61,924 bases of DNA from Bradyrhizobium sp. (GCF_027307225.1 NZ_DAHUXJ010000066.1:1-61924), one strand, 5' to 3'; shown: positions 8,682 through 17,809, counted from the stretch's first letter. The notes: generated from the letters alone by a model not told the origin. Made by a program: numbers and translations.

Positions 8682-10085
8682 ATGCCGCTGCGCCTGGCCG
8701 TACGGGATATCACGCTTTTCGAACGGGCCGTGCGCTTTGCGCGGCCGTTCCGTTTTGGTGCGGTGGTTATCGACGCGGCCTCGCAGCTGTTCGTGCGCGC
8801 CGAGATCGAGATCGAAGGCAAGGGCCGCTCGGTCGGCGCCAGCGCCGAGATGATGGTGCCGAAATGGTTCGACAAGCGCGCGCGCCTTTCACCTGACGAG
8901 ACCGTCGATGAATTGCGACGCTCGCTGGTGATCGCGAGCGATCTCTATCGGACCGGCTCCGCTTTCGACACTGCGTTCGGCCATCACGCCTCCCGGATCG
9001 CCGCGCAGATCGAAACCTGCGCCAGAGAAGATATTCCGCCGCTCGCGGCAATGTTCGGCCCGGCCGAGATCGACAAGGCCATTCTCGATGCGCTGCTGCG
9101 CGGCGCGGGCGTCAACTTCTTCGACGGCATGACGGCGAATATCGCCGGCGTCGCCGCGCGGCTGTCGCCTGACCTGGACAACGACGATATTACGCTGTTC
9201 CTGGCGCAAAGCCGCCGCCGCGACCGCGTCGCGGTCCGCCACACCGTCGGCCTCGACGACAAGGTTGAAGGCGAGGGCGGTGTCGCCGACGAAAACGAAA
9301 ATTCCGGCGCGCGTTATTTCAAGCTCAAACTGGCCGGAAACCCGGACGCCGACGCTGCGCGGCTCGTCCGCATCGGCCGCGAGCTTGCAAAACGGCCTAA
9401 TGCCTATCACGTCACGCTTGACGCCAACGAGCAATATTCGGATTTGAACAATCTTGGCAGCCTCGCCCATCGCCTCCGCCGCGACGCCGCGTTGGCGCCG
9501 ATCGCAAGCCGGCTTCTTTATATCGAGCAGCCGATGCCGCGCGAGGTGACCCGTACTTCGCCGCTCAAGGACATCGCGGCCTGTGATTTCATCATCGACG
9601 AGGCGGATGATTCCTATGGCGCCTTCGTTGCTGCACGCTCGCTCGGTTATCGCGGCATTTCCTCGAAATCGTGCAAGGGCATCTATAAGTCCGTGATCAA
9701 TGCGACGCGCGCGGCCAAATGGAGCGCGGGTGGCGAAAAATACTTTGTCACGGGCGAAGACCTGACCTGTCAGGCCGGCCTTGCCGTGCAGCAGGACCTG
9801 GCGCTGGGCGCGCTTATTGGCATCACCCATGCCGAACGCAATGGCCACCACTATGTTGACGGTTTTGCCGATACGCCACCCGACGAAGCCGGGGCATTCC
9901 TCGCCGCGCACCCCGACCTATATGCCCGCGCCGGCGGCGAGGCGCGGCTTGCTATCCATGACGGCGATCTTCTGACGGGATCGCTGACCGCGCCCGGCTT
10001 TGCCGCCGGCGTGCATCCGAACTGGCCGGCCATGCAGGCCTTCCGACAACCAAAAGCAAGAACATTGCAGGAGCAGACGATATGA
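8682..10085 (+). CDS. Enolase-superfamily protein, mandelate racemase/muconate lactonizing group
   Basis: A 467-residue enolase-superfamily enzyme, longer than the usual 350-400. Active-site elements can be followed: KxK at Lys214/Lys216 (YFKLKLAG), metal ligands Asp247 (TLDANE), Glu282 (IEQPMP) and Asp306 (IIDEADD), and a second Lys329 (SSKSCKG). This KxK plus C-terminal Lys layout is that of the muconate-lactonizing/dipeptide-epimerase subgroup. Chemistry is abstraction of a proton alpha to a carboxylate, giving dehydration, epimerisation or cycloisomerisation. The downstream dehydrogenase start overlaps its stop by 4 bases. The substrate is unknown; a sugar acid is my inference from neighbours. 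Confidence 0.85.
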   Translation: MPLRLAVRDITLFERAVRFARPFRFGAVVIDAASQLFVRAEIEIEGKGRSVGASAEMMVPKWFDKRARLSPDETVDELRRSLVIASDLYRTGSAFDTAFGHHASRIAAQIETCAREDIPPLAAMFGPAEIDKAILDALLRGAGVNFFDGMTANIAGVAARLSPDLDNDDITLFLAQSRRRDRVAVRHTVGLDDKVEGEGGVADENENSGARYFKLKLAGNPDADAARLVRIGRELAKRPNAYHVTLDANEQYSDLNNLGSLAHRLRRDAALAPIASRLLYIEQPMPREVTRTSPLKDIAACDFIIDEADDSYGAFVAARSLGYRGISSKSCKGIYKSVINATRAAKWSAGGEKYFVTGEDLTCQAGLAVQQDLALGALIGITHAERNGHHYVDGFADTPPDEAGAFLAAHPDLYARAGGEARLAIHDGDLLTGSLTAPGFAAGVHPNWPAMQAFRQPKARTLQEQTI

Positions 10086-11233
10086 CGACCCAACGCCTCG
10101 GCGTGATCATGAACGGTGTCACCGGCCGCATGGGGCTCAATCAGCATCTGATCCGCTCGATCGTCGCAATCCGCGAGCAGGGTGGCGTGAAGCTTTCCAA
10201 CGGCGATCGCGTGATGCCCGATCCGATCCTGGTGGGGCGCAACCGGGAAAAGATCGAGGCGCTGGCGAAGCGCTTCAACGTGGAACGCTGGACCACTGAC
10301 CTCGATGCCGCGTTGTCGGACAAGAAAGACACGGTGTTCTTCGATGCTGCGACCACGCAGGCGCGCCCGGGTTTGCTGACCCGGGCGTTCAATGCCAGCA
10401 AGCACGTCTATTGCGAAAAACCAACTGCAACCAATCTCGAAGAAGCGGTTGCGATCGTGAAACTCGGCAACAGCAAGGGCCTCAAGCACGGCGTAGTGCA
10501 GGACAAGCTGTTCCTGCCGGGTTTGAAGAAGCTCGCTTTCCTGCGGGATTCCGGATTCTTCGGACGCATGTTATCGGTGCGCGGCGAATTCGGCTACTGG
10601 GTGTTCGAAGGCGACTGGCAGGAAGCGCAGCGTCCATCCTGGAATTATCGCAGCGAAGACGGCGGCGGAATCATCCTCGACATGGTTTGCCACTGGCGCT
10701 ACGTGCTCGATAACCTCTTTGGCGAAGTCGAAAGCGTGGTCTGCATCGGCAACACCGATATTCCCGAACGCTGGGACGAGCAGAACAAGAAATACAAGGC
10801 AACCGCGGACGACTCCGCTTACGCGACGTTTCGCCTCAAGGGCGGCGTGATCGCGCACATCAACATGAGCTGGGTGACGCGCGTCTATCGTGACGATCTA
10901 GTCACCTTTCAGGTCGACGGCACCCACGGCTCGGCGGTGGCGGGGCTGACCGATTGCATGATCCAGGCGCGGCCGATGACGCCAAGGCCGGTGTGGAATC
11001 CGGACGAGAAACGCCTGCACGATTTCTATGGCGACTGGCAGAAGCTGCCGGAGAACGCGACCTACGACAATGGTTTCAAGGAACAGTGGGAAATGTTCAT
11101 TCGCCACGTCTGCGAAGACGCGCCGTACAAGTTCACGCTGCTGGAGGGCGCCAAGGGCGTGCAGCTCGCCGAATGCGCGCTGCAGAGCTGGCGCGAGAAG
11201 CGCTGGATCGACGTCGCGCCGATCGAGGTCTAG
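10082..11233 (+). CDS. Gfo/Idh/MocA family NAD(P)-dependent oxidoreductase
   Basis: A 383-residue dehydrogenase with an N-terminal Rossmann segment (LGVIMNGVTGRMG) and the family signature near residue 110, where KHVYCEKPTATN contains the conserved Glu-Lys-Pro. Members oxidise hydroxyls of sugars, polyols or inositols with NAD(P). Its ATG overlaps the stop of the enolase-superfamily gene (ATGA), implying translational coupling. With the aldolase-like and isomerase genes downstream it resembles the enzymatic make-up, but not the gene identity, of inositol breakdown (IolG, IolE, IolC, aldolase). Confidence 0.88.
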   Translation: MTTQRLGVIMNGVTGRMGLNQHLIRSIVAIREQGGVKLSNGDRVMPDPILVGRNREKIEALAKRFNVERWTTDLDAALSDKKDTVFFDAATTQARPGLLTRAFNASKHVYCEKPTATNLEEAVAIVKLGNSKGLKHGVVQDKLFLPGLKKLAFLRDSGFFGRMLSVRGEFGYWVFEGDWQEAQRPSWNYRSEDGGGIILDMVCHWRYVLDNLFGEVESVVCIGNTDIPERWDEQNKKYKATADDSAYATFRLKGGVIAHINMSWVTRVYRDDLVTFQVDGTHGSAVAGLTDCMIQARPMTPRPVWNPDEKRLHDFYGDWQKLPENATYDNGFKEQWEMFIRHVCEDAPYKFTLLEGAKGVQLAECALQSWREKRWIDVAPIEV

Positions 11234-11248
11234 AGGAGGAGAGCCGTC

Positions 11249-12442
11249 ATGAACAAGCCGGTGATGCCTGCCTCGTCATTGTCACTGAAACTGCCGACTG
11301 CCAATGGTTCGCTTGAAACTTATCGCCTGGCGGCCTCGCGGAGCTTTCCCGCCAAGCTCGAAGGTTCGTTGAACCGTGTGGCGTTTTCAGCCGCGCACGT
11401 CGTGTCGAACCCGCTCGCCGATGTCGATCCTTGGCTGACCGCCGCGGTCGACTGGGACAAGACCATCGCGTTTCGCGAGCATGTCTGGGATCTCGGTCTC
11501 GGCGTCGCGGAGGCGATGGACACGGCCCAGCGCGGCATGGGGCTTGATTGGCCGACCTCGCTCGAACTGATCCAGCGCTCGGTGCGCGCCGCAAAGGCGC
11601 GGGGCAACGCGTTGGTGTTCTCCGGTGCCGGGACCGATCATCTTGCAGTAGAAGACGCCAAAAGCCTCGACGACGTGATCCGCGCCTATGAGCGTCAGAT
11701 CGCCGCGATCGAGAAAGTCGGCGGCCGCATCATTTTGATGGCTTCGCGCGCGCTCGCCAAAATCGCCCGCAGCCCCGACGACTACGCCAAGGTGTATGGC
11801 CGCGTGCTGTCGCAGGTGCGCGAGCCCGTGATTATCCACTGGCTCGGCGACATGTTCGATCCGGCGCTGGCTGGCTATTGGGGAGCGGCCGATCCCGGCA
11901 AGGCGATGGACACGGCGGTTGCCGTCATCAATGCCCATGCGGCCAAGGTCGACGGCGTCAAGATCTCGCTGCTCGACAAGCAGCGCGAGATCGACATGCG
12001 CCGGCGCCTCGCCGATAGCATCAAGATGTATACCGGCGACGACTTCAACTATGCCGAACTGATTGCCGGCGACGACCAAGGCTATTCGCACGCGCTGCTC
12101 GGCATTTTCGACGCGATCGCGCCGGCGGCGTCCTACGCGCTGTCGCGGCTGGCTGCCTCCGACGCAGAAGGCTTCCACGACGTGCTTGGTCCGACCTTGC
12201 CGCTCTCGCGCCACATCTTCAAGGCGCCGACGCGGTTCTACAAGACCGGCATCGTCTTCATGGCCTATCTGAACGGACATCAGGATCATTTCACCATGGT
12301 CGGCGGGCAGGAGAGCACGCGCTCGACGCTGCATCTCGCCGAATTGTTTCGTCTGGCCGATCAGGCGGGACTCCTGGCCAATCCGGAACTGGCGGCGCGG
12401 CGCATGAAGGCGACACTCGCCCTCAAAGGCATTGAGGCGTGA
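11249..12442 (+). CDS. DUF993 family protein, dihydrodipicolinate synthase-like aldolase
   Basis: A 397-residue protein of the DUF993 group, commonly described as dihydrodipicolinate synthase-like. Such enzymes are TIM-barrel class I aldolases or lyases with a Schiff-base lysine; Lys238 in the segment VDGVKISLLD is the best candidate. Other conspicuous motifs are GAGTDHL near residue 125 and IHWLGDMFDP near residue 195. A strong ribosome binding site (AGGAGGAG) precedes the start, 15 bases after the oxidoreductase stop. No reaction is firmly assigned to this family to my knowledge; carbon-carbon cleavage of a keto-acid is the likely role. Confidence 0.8.
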   Translation: MNKPVMPASSLSLKLPTANGSLETYRLAASRSFPAKLEGSLNRVAFSAAHVVSNPLADVDPWLTAAVDWDKTIAFREHVWDLGLGVAEAMDTAQRGMGLDWPTSLELIQRSVRAAKARGNALVFSGAGTDHLAVEDAKSLDDVIRAYERQIAAIEKVGGRIILMASRALAKIARSPDDYAKVYGRVLSQVREPVIIHWLGDMFDPALAGYWGAADPGKAMDTAVAVINAHAAKVDGVKISLLDKQREIDMRRRLADSIKMYTGDDFNYAELIAGDDQGYSHALLGIFDAIAPAASYALSRLAASDAEGFHDVLGPTLPLSRHIFKAPTRFYKTGIVFMAYLNGHQDHFTMVGGQESTRSTLHLAELFRLADQAGLLANPELAARRMKATLALKGIEA

Positions 12443-13305
12443 TGCGGGATTTTTCGGTCGACCATCGCTGGTTGTCGCTCAACACCGCAACCGTCCGCAA
12501 GCAGGGCGACCTGGTGCAGATTATCGAAGCCTGTGCACGGCATGGTATCCGCGCGATCGATCCCTGGCGCGACCAGGTCGCGGCCGTCGGGCTCGATCGT
12601 GCGGCACGCGCCGTGCGGGAGGCCGGTCTTGAACTTTCCGGCTATTGCCGTGGCGGGATGTTCACCTCGGATGCCGCGCGCCGCATCGAGGTACGCGATG
12701 ACAACCGGCGCGCGGTCGACGAGGCGAGGGCGCTTGGCGCCTGTTGCATTGTGCTCGTCGTCGGCGGCCTGCCGCAATATTCTCGGCCCGGAAGCGCGCC
12801 GTCGAAAGATATCCTGACTGCGCGGGCGCAGGTCGAAGACGCCATCGCCGAGATGATGGAATACGCGAAGACCGCGCAAATGCCACTCGCGATCGAGCCG
12901 TTGCACCCGGCCTATGCCGCCGACCGCGCCTGCGTCAATACGACCAGGCAGGCGCTCGATATATGCGACCGCCTCGATCCCAACCGCACCGGCGCGCTTG
13001 GCGTCGCGCTCGACGTTTACCACATCTGGTGGGATCCAGAGGTGCTGTCGCAGATCGCGCGCGCCGGCAAGGATCGCCTGCTGGCGTTTCACGTCTGCGA
13101 CTGGCTGGTGCCGACCAAAGACATCCTCAACGACCGCGGCATGATGGGCGACGGCACGATCGATATCAGATCGCTCCGCCGCGCCGTCGAGGCGCAAGGG
13201 TTCGTCGGCTATTCGGAAATCGAGATTTTTTCCGAAGATTGGTGGGCGCGGCCGATGGATGAGGTGTTACGCACCTGCATCGCGCGGCATCGCACGGTCG
13301 TGTAA
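12442..13305 (+). CDS. Sugar phosphate isomerase/epimerase family protein (xylose isomerase-like TIM barrel)
   Basis: A 287-residue AP-endonuclease-2/xylose-isomerase-like TIM barrel. Likely metal-site segments are AIEPLHP near residue 150, ALDVYHIWWDP near residue 190, FHVCDW near residue 215 and SEIEIF near residue 255. The family includes IolE dehydratase, IolI and several sugar epimerases. The ATG at 12442 shares one base with the stop of the DUF993 gene, and GAGG lies upstream; a GTG one codon earlier is also possible. It closes the tightly packed four-enzyme run. Confidence 0.85.
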   Translation: MRDFSVDHRWLSLNTATVRKQGDLVQIIEACARHGIRAIDPWRDQVAAVGLDRAARAVREAGLELSGYCRGGMFTSDAARRIEVRDDNRRAVDEARALGACCIVLVVGGLPQYSRPGSAPSKDILTARAQVEDAIAEMMEYAKTAQMPLAIEPLHPAYAADRACVNTTRQALDICDRLDPNRTGALGVALDVYHIWWDPEVLSQIARAGKDRLLAFHVCDWLVPTKDILNDRGMMGDGTIDIRSLRRAVEAQGFVGYSEIEIFSEDWWARPMDEVLRTCIARHRTVV

Positions 13306-13388
13306 CAAACGCGTTCCTGGAATCGAACTGGTAGGATGGCGCGCGCCGTTCAGGCGCTGGGTCTCTGGTTCGATTGGAAGGATAGCAA

Positions 13389-13706
13389 ATGATCGGCGAA
13401 GTGATTGTCGTTGGCCATCTGAAGCTGCGGGAAGGTGCTGCCGTCGATGAATACGGCCGTCTGGGCGAGCGCATGTACGGTATCGTCAGCCAGCTTCCCG
13501 GCTTTATATCGGTCAAGTCATTCAAGGCCGACGATGGCGAAGAGATTGATGTGTTTCGCTTTGCCTCGGAGGAAGCCCTGGAAGCCTGGCGCAGTCACCC
13601 CGAACATGTCGAAACCATGAAGCGTGGGCATGCGGAATTCTACGCCAGCGGCTACCTGCAAATCTGCAAGGTGATCCGCGAGATCGGGCCATTCAAGCAC
13701 GCGTAG
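13389..13706 (+). CDS. Antibiotic biosynthesis monooxygenase (ABM) domain protein
   Basis: A 105-residue single-domain protein with the dimeric ferredoxin-like fold typical of ABM/YgiN proteins. The segment FISVKSF followed by FRFASEEALEAWRSHPEH matches the usual pattern of a beta strand and the EAL..W..HPEH helix. Such proteins act as cofactor-free quinol monooxygenases or as small-molecule scavengers; no catalytic residue can be assigned here. AAGGA lies 8 bases before the ATG. It is 83 bases downstream of the isomerase gene and may be part of, or read through from, that operon. Confidence 0.8.
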   Translation: MIGEVIVVGHLKLREGAAVDEYGRLGERMYGIVSQLPGFISVKSFKADDGEEIDVFRFASEEALEAWRSHPEHVETMKRGHAEFYASGYLQICKVIREIGPFKHA

Positions 13707-13741
13707 GATTCTGGCCGCGCTACGCGACACAGTCTGATCGG

Positions 13742-15238
13742 CTATTTCCTTTCCGTCGCTTCGCCGCCGATAGCGGCGGTGCCCGTGCCGCTACAGCCGC
13801 TAGCGCCGTAACGCACGAATTTCTGCACGCGCTTTCCGGTGTCGACTTCGCCGGTATAGATATTTCCCTGGCTGTCGAGGCTCACCTGATGCAGCCAGTG
13901 GAAGTCGCCGGCCATCCGGCCGCCATGCCCAAGCCGCCCAAGTTGTTCGAGATTGTCACGGTCGAGGATATAGATCGTCTGGTTGGTGTTGTCGCCGACA
14001 TAAAGGCAGCTTTGCGTCTTGTCGGGCGAGAAGTTCATCGATACGGCCGTGCCGGGCATAATCGGCTGGGTATAGGTTTTCGGGCTAATGAAACGCTCGG
14101 CCACGAAGCCGCATTTGCCGGTTTCGCCGTTCGGATTGCTGCACTCCTTGCCGAGGTTCGGATCCTTGCTGTCGAACACCTGGATGCGGTCATTGCCGCG
14201 ATCGCAGACATAAATTTTGCCGTCATCGGCGATCTTCACGCAATGCACGGGATTGCGGAAGAACGCCGGCTTGGTCTCGCCTTTCGCGGAGGCTTGCGGC
14301 CATGTGCCGGCAGCGGCTGCGGCCGCGTCGTCGACCGGGTTGTTTCCATAAGCGCCGAAGTGGCCGATATATTTGCCGGTATCGGCATCAACGATCAGCA
14401 CGCGCCGGTTGGCGTAGCCATCGGCGACATAGAGGCGATTGGTCTTGGGGTCGAGCACCATGTCCGCAGGACGATAGAGTTGGGGCGTCCCATTGAGGCC
14501 GCCGTCCTTGCTGTTGCTGTCGGGCGCCAGAGGCGTGCCGCCGATCCGCATCTTGAAATTGCCGTCCTGGTCGAACTTCAGGACGAAGCCGTCGCCGCCG
14601 CCCTTGTTGGTGGTCCAGGGAATCTCCTTGTCGCCCGGCTTGTGTGCTGGGGAATTACCGGCGAGCCAGACGTTGTCCTTCTGGTCGACATAGATGCCGT
14701 GCTCGACATTGGGCCAGATGCAGCCGGCTTCCGCCTTGCATTTGCCGCCGATGAAGCCGGGATCAGCCGGGCCACCCCAGGCGCGTAGCAATTTGCCACC
14801 CGCGTCGAATTCAATCACCGAGGGCGCGGCGCGGCAGCAATCGGCGCCAAAGCCGCCTGTGCGTGCAAAGCCAAGGCCGTTCGCCGGCTGGCCCTTGGCA
14901 TCGGTCGCGCCGGATAGCGGGCCGTCGAGGCCCACTTCATCATCGGTGAGCGTGCGCGGTCGCTGATACACCCAAATATGATCATGATGATCGACATAGA
15001 GCCCGCCGATTTGACCAAGCAGCCAGCTATGCGGCAGTGGCTGCGGCCAGGTCGGATCGACAACAAATTCAGGCGTCTTGCCCGCGGTCGAGCGGTCATA
15101 GACGCCGGTCTGCTTTTGCAGGTGATCGACGATGGTGCCTCCGTTAAGTGGGCTCACGTCGTCGGCCCATGCCGGTGTGATCAGGGCAGCTGCAAGCAGG
15201 CAAGAAACGAGAGCTATGAATTTTGATGCGTTTTTCAT
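13742..15238 (-). CDS. Exported NHL-repeat (beta-propeller) protein
   Basis: A 498-residue secreted or periplasmic protein. A signal peptide ends at PAWA-DD near residue 25. The body contains several NHL-type blades, for example LYVADGYANRRVLIVDADTG, IYVCDRGNDRIQVFD and LYVGDNTNQTIYILD. Internal Cys residues (DCC, C-KAEAGC, KECSNPNGETGKC) may form disulfides. Propellers of this kind occur in peptidylglycine alpha-amidating lyase-like and SMP-30-like proteins, but I cannot assign catalysis. The start at 15238 was chosen because it begins the signal peptide. It lies 102 bases downstream of the P450 gene on the same strand. Confidence 0.82.
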   Translation of the reverse strand: MKNASKFIALVSCLLAAALITPAWADDVSPLNGGTIVDHLQKQTGVYDRSTAGKTPEFVVDPTWPQPLPHSWLLGQIGGLYVDHHDHIWVYQRPRTLTDDEVGLDGPLSGATDAKGQPANGLGFARTGGFGADCCRAAPSVIEFDAGGKLLRAWGGPADPGFIGGKCKAEAGCIWPNVEHGIYVDQKDNVWLAGNSPAHKPGDKEIPWTTNKGGGDGFVLKFDQDGNFKMRIGGTPLAPDSNSKDGGLNGTPQLYRPADMVLDPKTNRLYVADGYANRRVLIVDADTGKYIGHFGAYGNNPVDDAAAAAAGTWPQASAKGETKPAFFRNPVHCVKIADDGKIYVCDRGNDRIQVFDSKDPNLGKECSNPNGETGKCGFVAERFISPKTYTQPIMPGTAVSMNFSPDKTQSCLYVGDNTNQTIYILDRDNLEQLGRLGHGGRMAGDFHWLHQVSLDSQGNIYTGEVDTGKRVQKFVRYGASGCSGTGTAAIGGEATERK

Positions 15239-15340
15239 CCCACAAGCTCTTTTGTTTTCGTTGTTGGCGTTCTTGTTATCGGTGAAAATCCTCGCCGGGT
15301 TTGGGTCCGCTGTCAATTCGAGCTTGGCAGTTCGAGCGTC

Positions 15341-16570
15341 TCAATTGATGACGCAGGGTACGCTCAAAAATCCGCGGAAGCGGACGCGGCCGCCGCGTAC
15401 GGCTAGCCCGTTCAGCGCGTAGCGCGGAAACCGCGCCAGAAACCCGGAGATCGCGACCGCGCCCTCGAGCCGCGCCAGCGTCATGCCGGCGCATTGATGC
15501 GCGCCGGTGGCAAAGGCGACATGCCGGTTCGGCGTGCGGCCCACATCGAAGGCTTCGGCGTTTTCGAACTGTCTTTCGTCGCGGTTGGCGGCACCGATGC
15601 AAAGCGTGACGGATGTGCCGGGCTGAAGTTTGATGCCGCCTAGTTCGACTGGTTCGGTCGTGATGCGGTTGCCGAGCTGGTTGGAACTCTCATAGCGGAG
15701 CATTTCCTCGACGGCAGTTTTGATCAAAGCCGGGCTTTCGATCAGCCGCGCTTTTTCCGAAGGATGATGAATGAGCGTCACGAGTCCGTTGCCGATCAGA
15801 TTGGTGGTGGTCTCGTGGCCGGCATTGAGGAGGAAAATGCAATTGTGCAGAAGCTCTTTCTCGGTGAGACGCTCGCCGTTGGTTTCGCCCTGGATCAGCT
15901 TGGTCAGCACGTCACGCTCGGGATCGCCCGGTTTGGTACGCCGCCGCGCCACCAGCGTTTCGAGATAGGCCAGGAATTCCTTGACCGCGTTGTTGCCGCG
16001 CGCAAAGGCCTCCGGGCCAATCACCGGCTCCAGCGCACCGAGGATCGCAAGCGACCAGTCGCGAAGCGGCCCGCGTTCGCCCTGCGGCACGTCGAGCAGA
16101 TTGCCGATCACCTCGATTGGGATCGCGGTGGCGAAATCCGCGATCAGATCGAACTCGCCCTTGCGCCCCACTTCGTCGAGTAGGCGATCGACGAGCCGTC
16201 TCAAGCCGGGCTCCATCGCGGCGATTGCGCGGGGCGACAGCGCGCCTGTAATCAGCCGCCGCACCCTCGTGTGGGCAGGCGGATCGTTGAACACGAGGCT
16301 TGTGGTGTGATGGTCGTAGAGCGGGGAGGTTCCGTATTTCGGCGCGAACTCCTTTTTCTTGTCAGAAGAGAAAGTGCGGGTGTTCTTGTAGGCGGTGAGC
16401 AAATCGTCATAGCGGGTCAGGAAATAAGACCCGTTGGCCATGCGCTTGACAGGCGCGTGCTCCCGCAGTGCACGATAGGTCGGATACGGATCCGCGTAGA
16501 ACTCGGGCGTCAGGTTCTCGAGATCGAAACGCTCTGCCAGTGCGGTGTTAGCTCTCTCGTTCGTTCGCAT
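15341..16570 (-). CDS. Cytochrome P450 (class I, soluble)
   Basis: A 409-residue P450 with no membrane anchor. Visible motifs are FNDPPAHTRVRRL, the I-helix LLNAGHETTTN, EEMLRYESS as the ExxR helix and the haem loop FATGAHQCAGMTL with ligand Cys360. It is not closely similar to the CYP199-like protein at 1298. No redox partner is adjacent. It is divergent from the thiamine-diphosphate enzyme across about 106 bases and co-oriented with the exported NHL protein. CYP family and substrate were not recognised. Confidence 0.9.
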   Translation of the reverse strand: MRTNERANTALAERFDLENLTPEFYADPYPTYRALREHAPVKRMANGSYFLTRYDDLLTAYKNTRTFSSDKKKEFAPKYGTSPLYDHHTTSLVFNDPPAHTRVRRLITGALSPRAIAAMEPGLRRLVDRLLDEVGRKGEFDLIADFATAIPIEVIGNLLDVPQGERGPLRDWSLAILGALEPVIGPEAFARGNNAVKEFLAYLETLVARRRTKPGDPERDVLTKLIQGETNGERLTEKELLHNCIFLLNAGHETTTNLIGNGLVTLIHHPSEKARLIESPALIKTAVEEMLRYESSNQLGNRITTEPVELGGIKLQPGTSVTLCIGAANRDERQFENAEAFDVGRTPNRHVAFATGAHQCAGMTLARLEGAVAISGFLARFPRYALNGLAVRGGRVRFRGFLSVPCVIN

Positions 16571-16676
16571 TCATGCTGCCATCTCTTGAGGGAGCATCGA
16601 TATGCCATTTTCGATCTTTCGAAAAGCGAAAGTCCCTCTAAAGTCGGCGGTCGAGTCATTCCTTGAGGAAATGAAG

Positions 16677-17222
16677 ATGCATGCCCGTAGCGACGCGCCG
16701 GCCGAGGTCGAACCCTCCTGGCCGGAGGATATTTTCGAGATTTTGCAGCGCTTCGATGTCCGCCAGGTGCCTTACGTGCCGGATGCCGGTCATTCGCAAT
16801 TGATAGAGCGCGTGCTTGGCGAGCGTTCCATGCGGGCGGTACCGCTGACGACGGAAGAGGAGGGCGTCGCATTGCTCGCTGGCGCCTGGACCGGCGGTCA
16901 GAGGGGCGTTTTGTTGATGCAGTCGAGCGGGGTCGGTAATTGCATCAACATGTTCTCGCTGACGCAAATCTTCCGCTTTCCGTTCCTGACGCTGGTGACG
17001 ATGCGCGGCGAATGGGGCGAGTTCAATCCGTGGCAGGTGCCGATGGGCTCGACCACCGCGGGCGTGTTCGAACTATCCGGCATCAAGGTCTTGCGCGCCT
17101 CGCATGCTGGCGAGGTGAGGGACGTGGTCGAGGCTGCGGCCGGCCAGGCCTACAATGCCTGCACGCCGACGGCCGTTCTGTTGTCGCAACGTTTGATCGG
17201 CGCAAAGGTGTTCGTGAAATGA
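16677..17222 (+). CDS. Thiamine-diphosphate decarboxylase, alpha (PYR-domain) subunit
   Basis: A 181-residue protein equal to the pyrimidine-binding domain of a thiamine-diphosphate enzyme, similar to sulfopyruvate/phosphonopyruvate decarboxylase alpha subunits (ComD-like). The catalytic Glu lies in the segment LTTEEEGVALLAGAW, followed by MQSSGVGNCIN. ATG 16677 has GAGG 8 bases upstream and gives the family length; ATG 16602, also with GAGGGAG at 8 bases, would add 25 residues and cannot be excluded. The beta subunit start overlaps its stop (ATGA). A 2-oxo acid substrate is inferred; its identity is unknown. Confidence 0.8.
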   Translation: MHARSDAPAEVEPSWPEDIFEILQRFDVRQVPYVPDAGHSQLIERVLGERSMRAVPLTTEEEGVALLAGAWTGGQRGVLLMQSSGVGNCINMFSLTQIFRFPFLTLVTMRGEWGEFNPWQVPMGSTTAGVFELSGIKVLRASHAGEVRDVVEAAAGQAYNACTPTAVLLSQRLIGAKVFVK

Positions 17223-17809
17223 GCAAGGCAAATCTTCTCGAACGCCGCAGCGTCGTATCGGCCCTGCTTGAGGGGCGCAAGGACGCGGTCGTCATCGGCG
17301 GTCTCGGCGCCTCGACCTACGACATTGCGGCAGCCGGCGATCACGACCGCAACTTCTATCTGTGGGGTGCGATGGGCGGCGCGGTGATGATCGCCCTCGG
17401 CATTGCGCTCGCGCAGCCCACACTGCCGGTTGTCGTGATCACGGGCGACGGCGAGATGCTGATGGGAATGGGAAGTCTCGCCACCGTCGGCCTGCAGCAG
17501 CCGAAAAACCTCTCCATCATCGTGCTGGACAACGAGGTCTATGGCGAGACCGGCGGGCAGGCGAGCCACACCGGCGCGAACACCGACCTCGTCGGCGTGG
17601 CCAAGGCCTGTGGCATCAGCGATTCCCGCGCCATGGCGACGCTCGCCGAGATCAAGGCATTCGCCGCCTCCATGCAGGACCTTACGGCCGGGCCGCGCTT
17701 TGCCAGCATCAAGATCGACAGCGCCAATCTGGAGCGGGTGCTGGCCAACCGCGATGGCACCTTCATCGTGAACCGGATACGGGGCGCGCTCGGATTTAGT
17801 CCGATCTAA
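17219..17809 (+). CDS. Thiamine-diphosphate decarboxylase, beta (PP-domain) subunit
   Basis: A 196-residue diphosphate-binding domain, ComE-like. The ThDP/Mg motif runs from GDGEMLMGMGS near residue 77 to VLDNEVYGETGG about 30 residues later. With the alpha subunit just upstream (4-base overlap) it should make an alpha/beta enzyme that decarboxylates a 2-oxo acid to an aldehyde. The frame is open upstream to 16940, but that extension lies inside the alpha gene and is not part of the protein. No phosphonate or sulfonate biosynthesis genes are nearby, so another 2-oxo acid is plausible. Confidence 0.82.
   Translation: MSKANLLERRSVVSALLEGRKDAVVIGGLGASTYDIAAAGDHDRNFYLWGAMGGAVMIALGIALAQPTLPVVVITGDGEMLMGMGSLATVGLQQPKNLSIIVLDNEVYGETGGQASHTGANTDLVGVAKACGISDSRAMATLAEIKAFAASMQDLTAGPRFASIKIDSANLERVLANRDGTFIVNRIRGALGFSPI

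Noticed and set aside
16940..17218. Upstream extension of the decarboxylase beta subunit
   Set aside because: It overlaps the alpha subunit in another frame; the ATGA overlap at 17219 is a typical coupled start.
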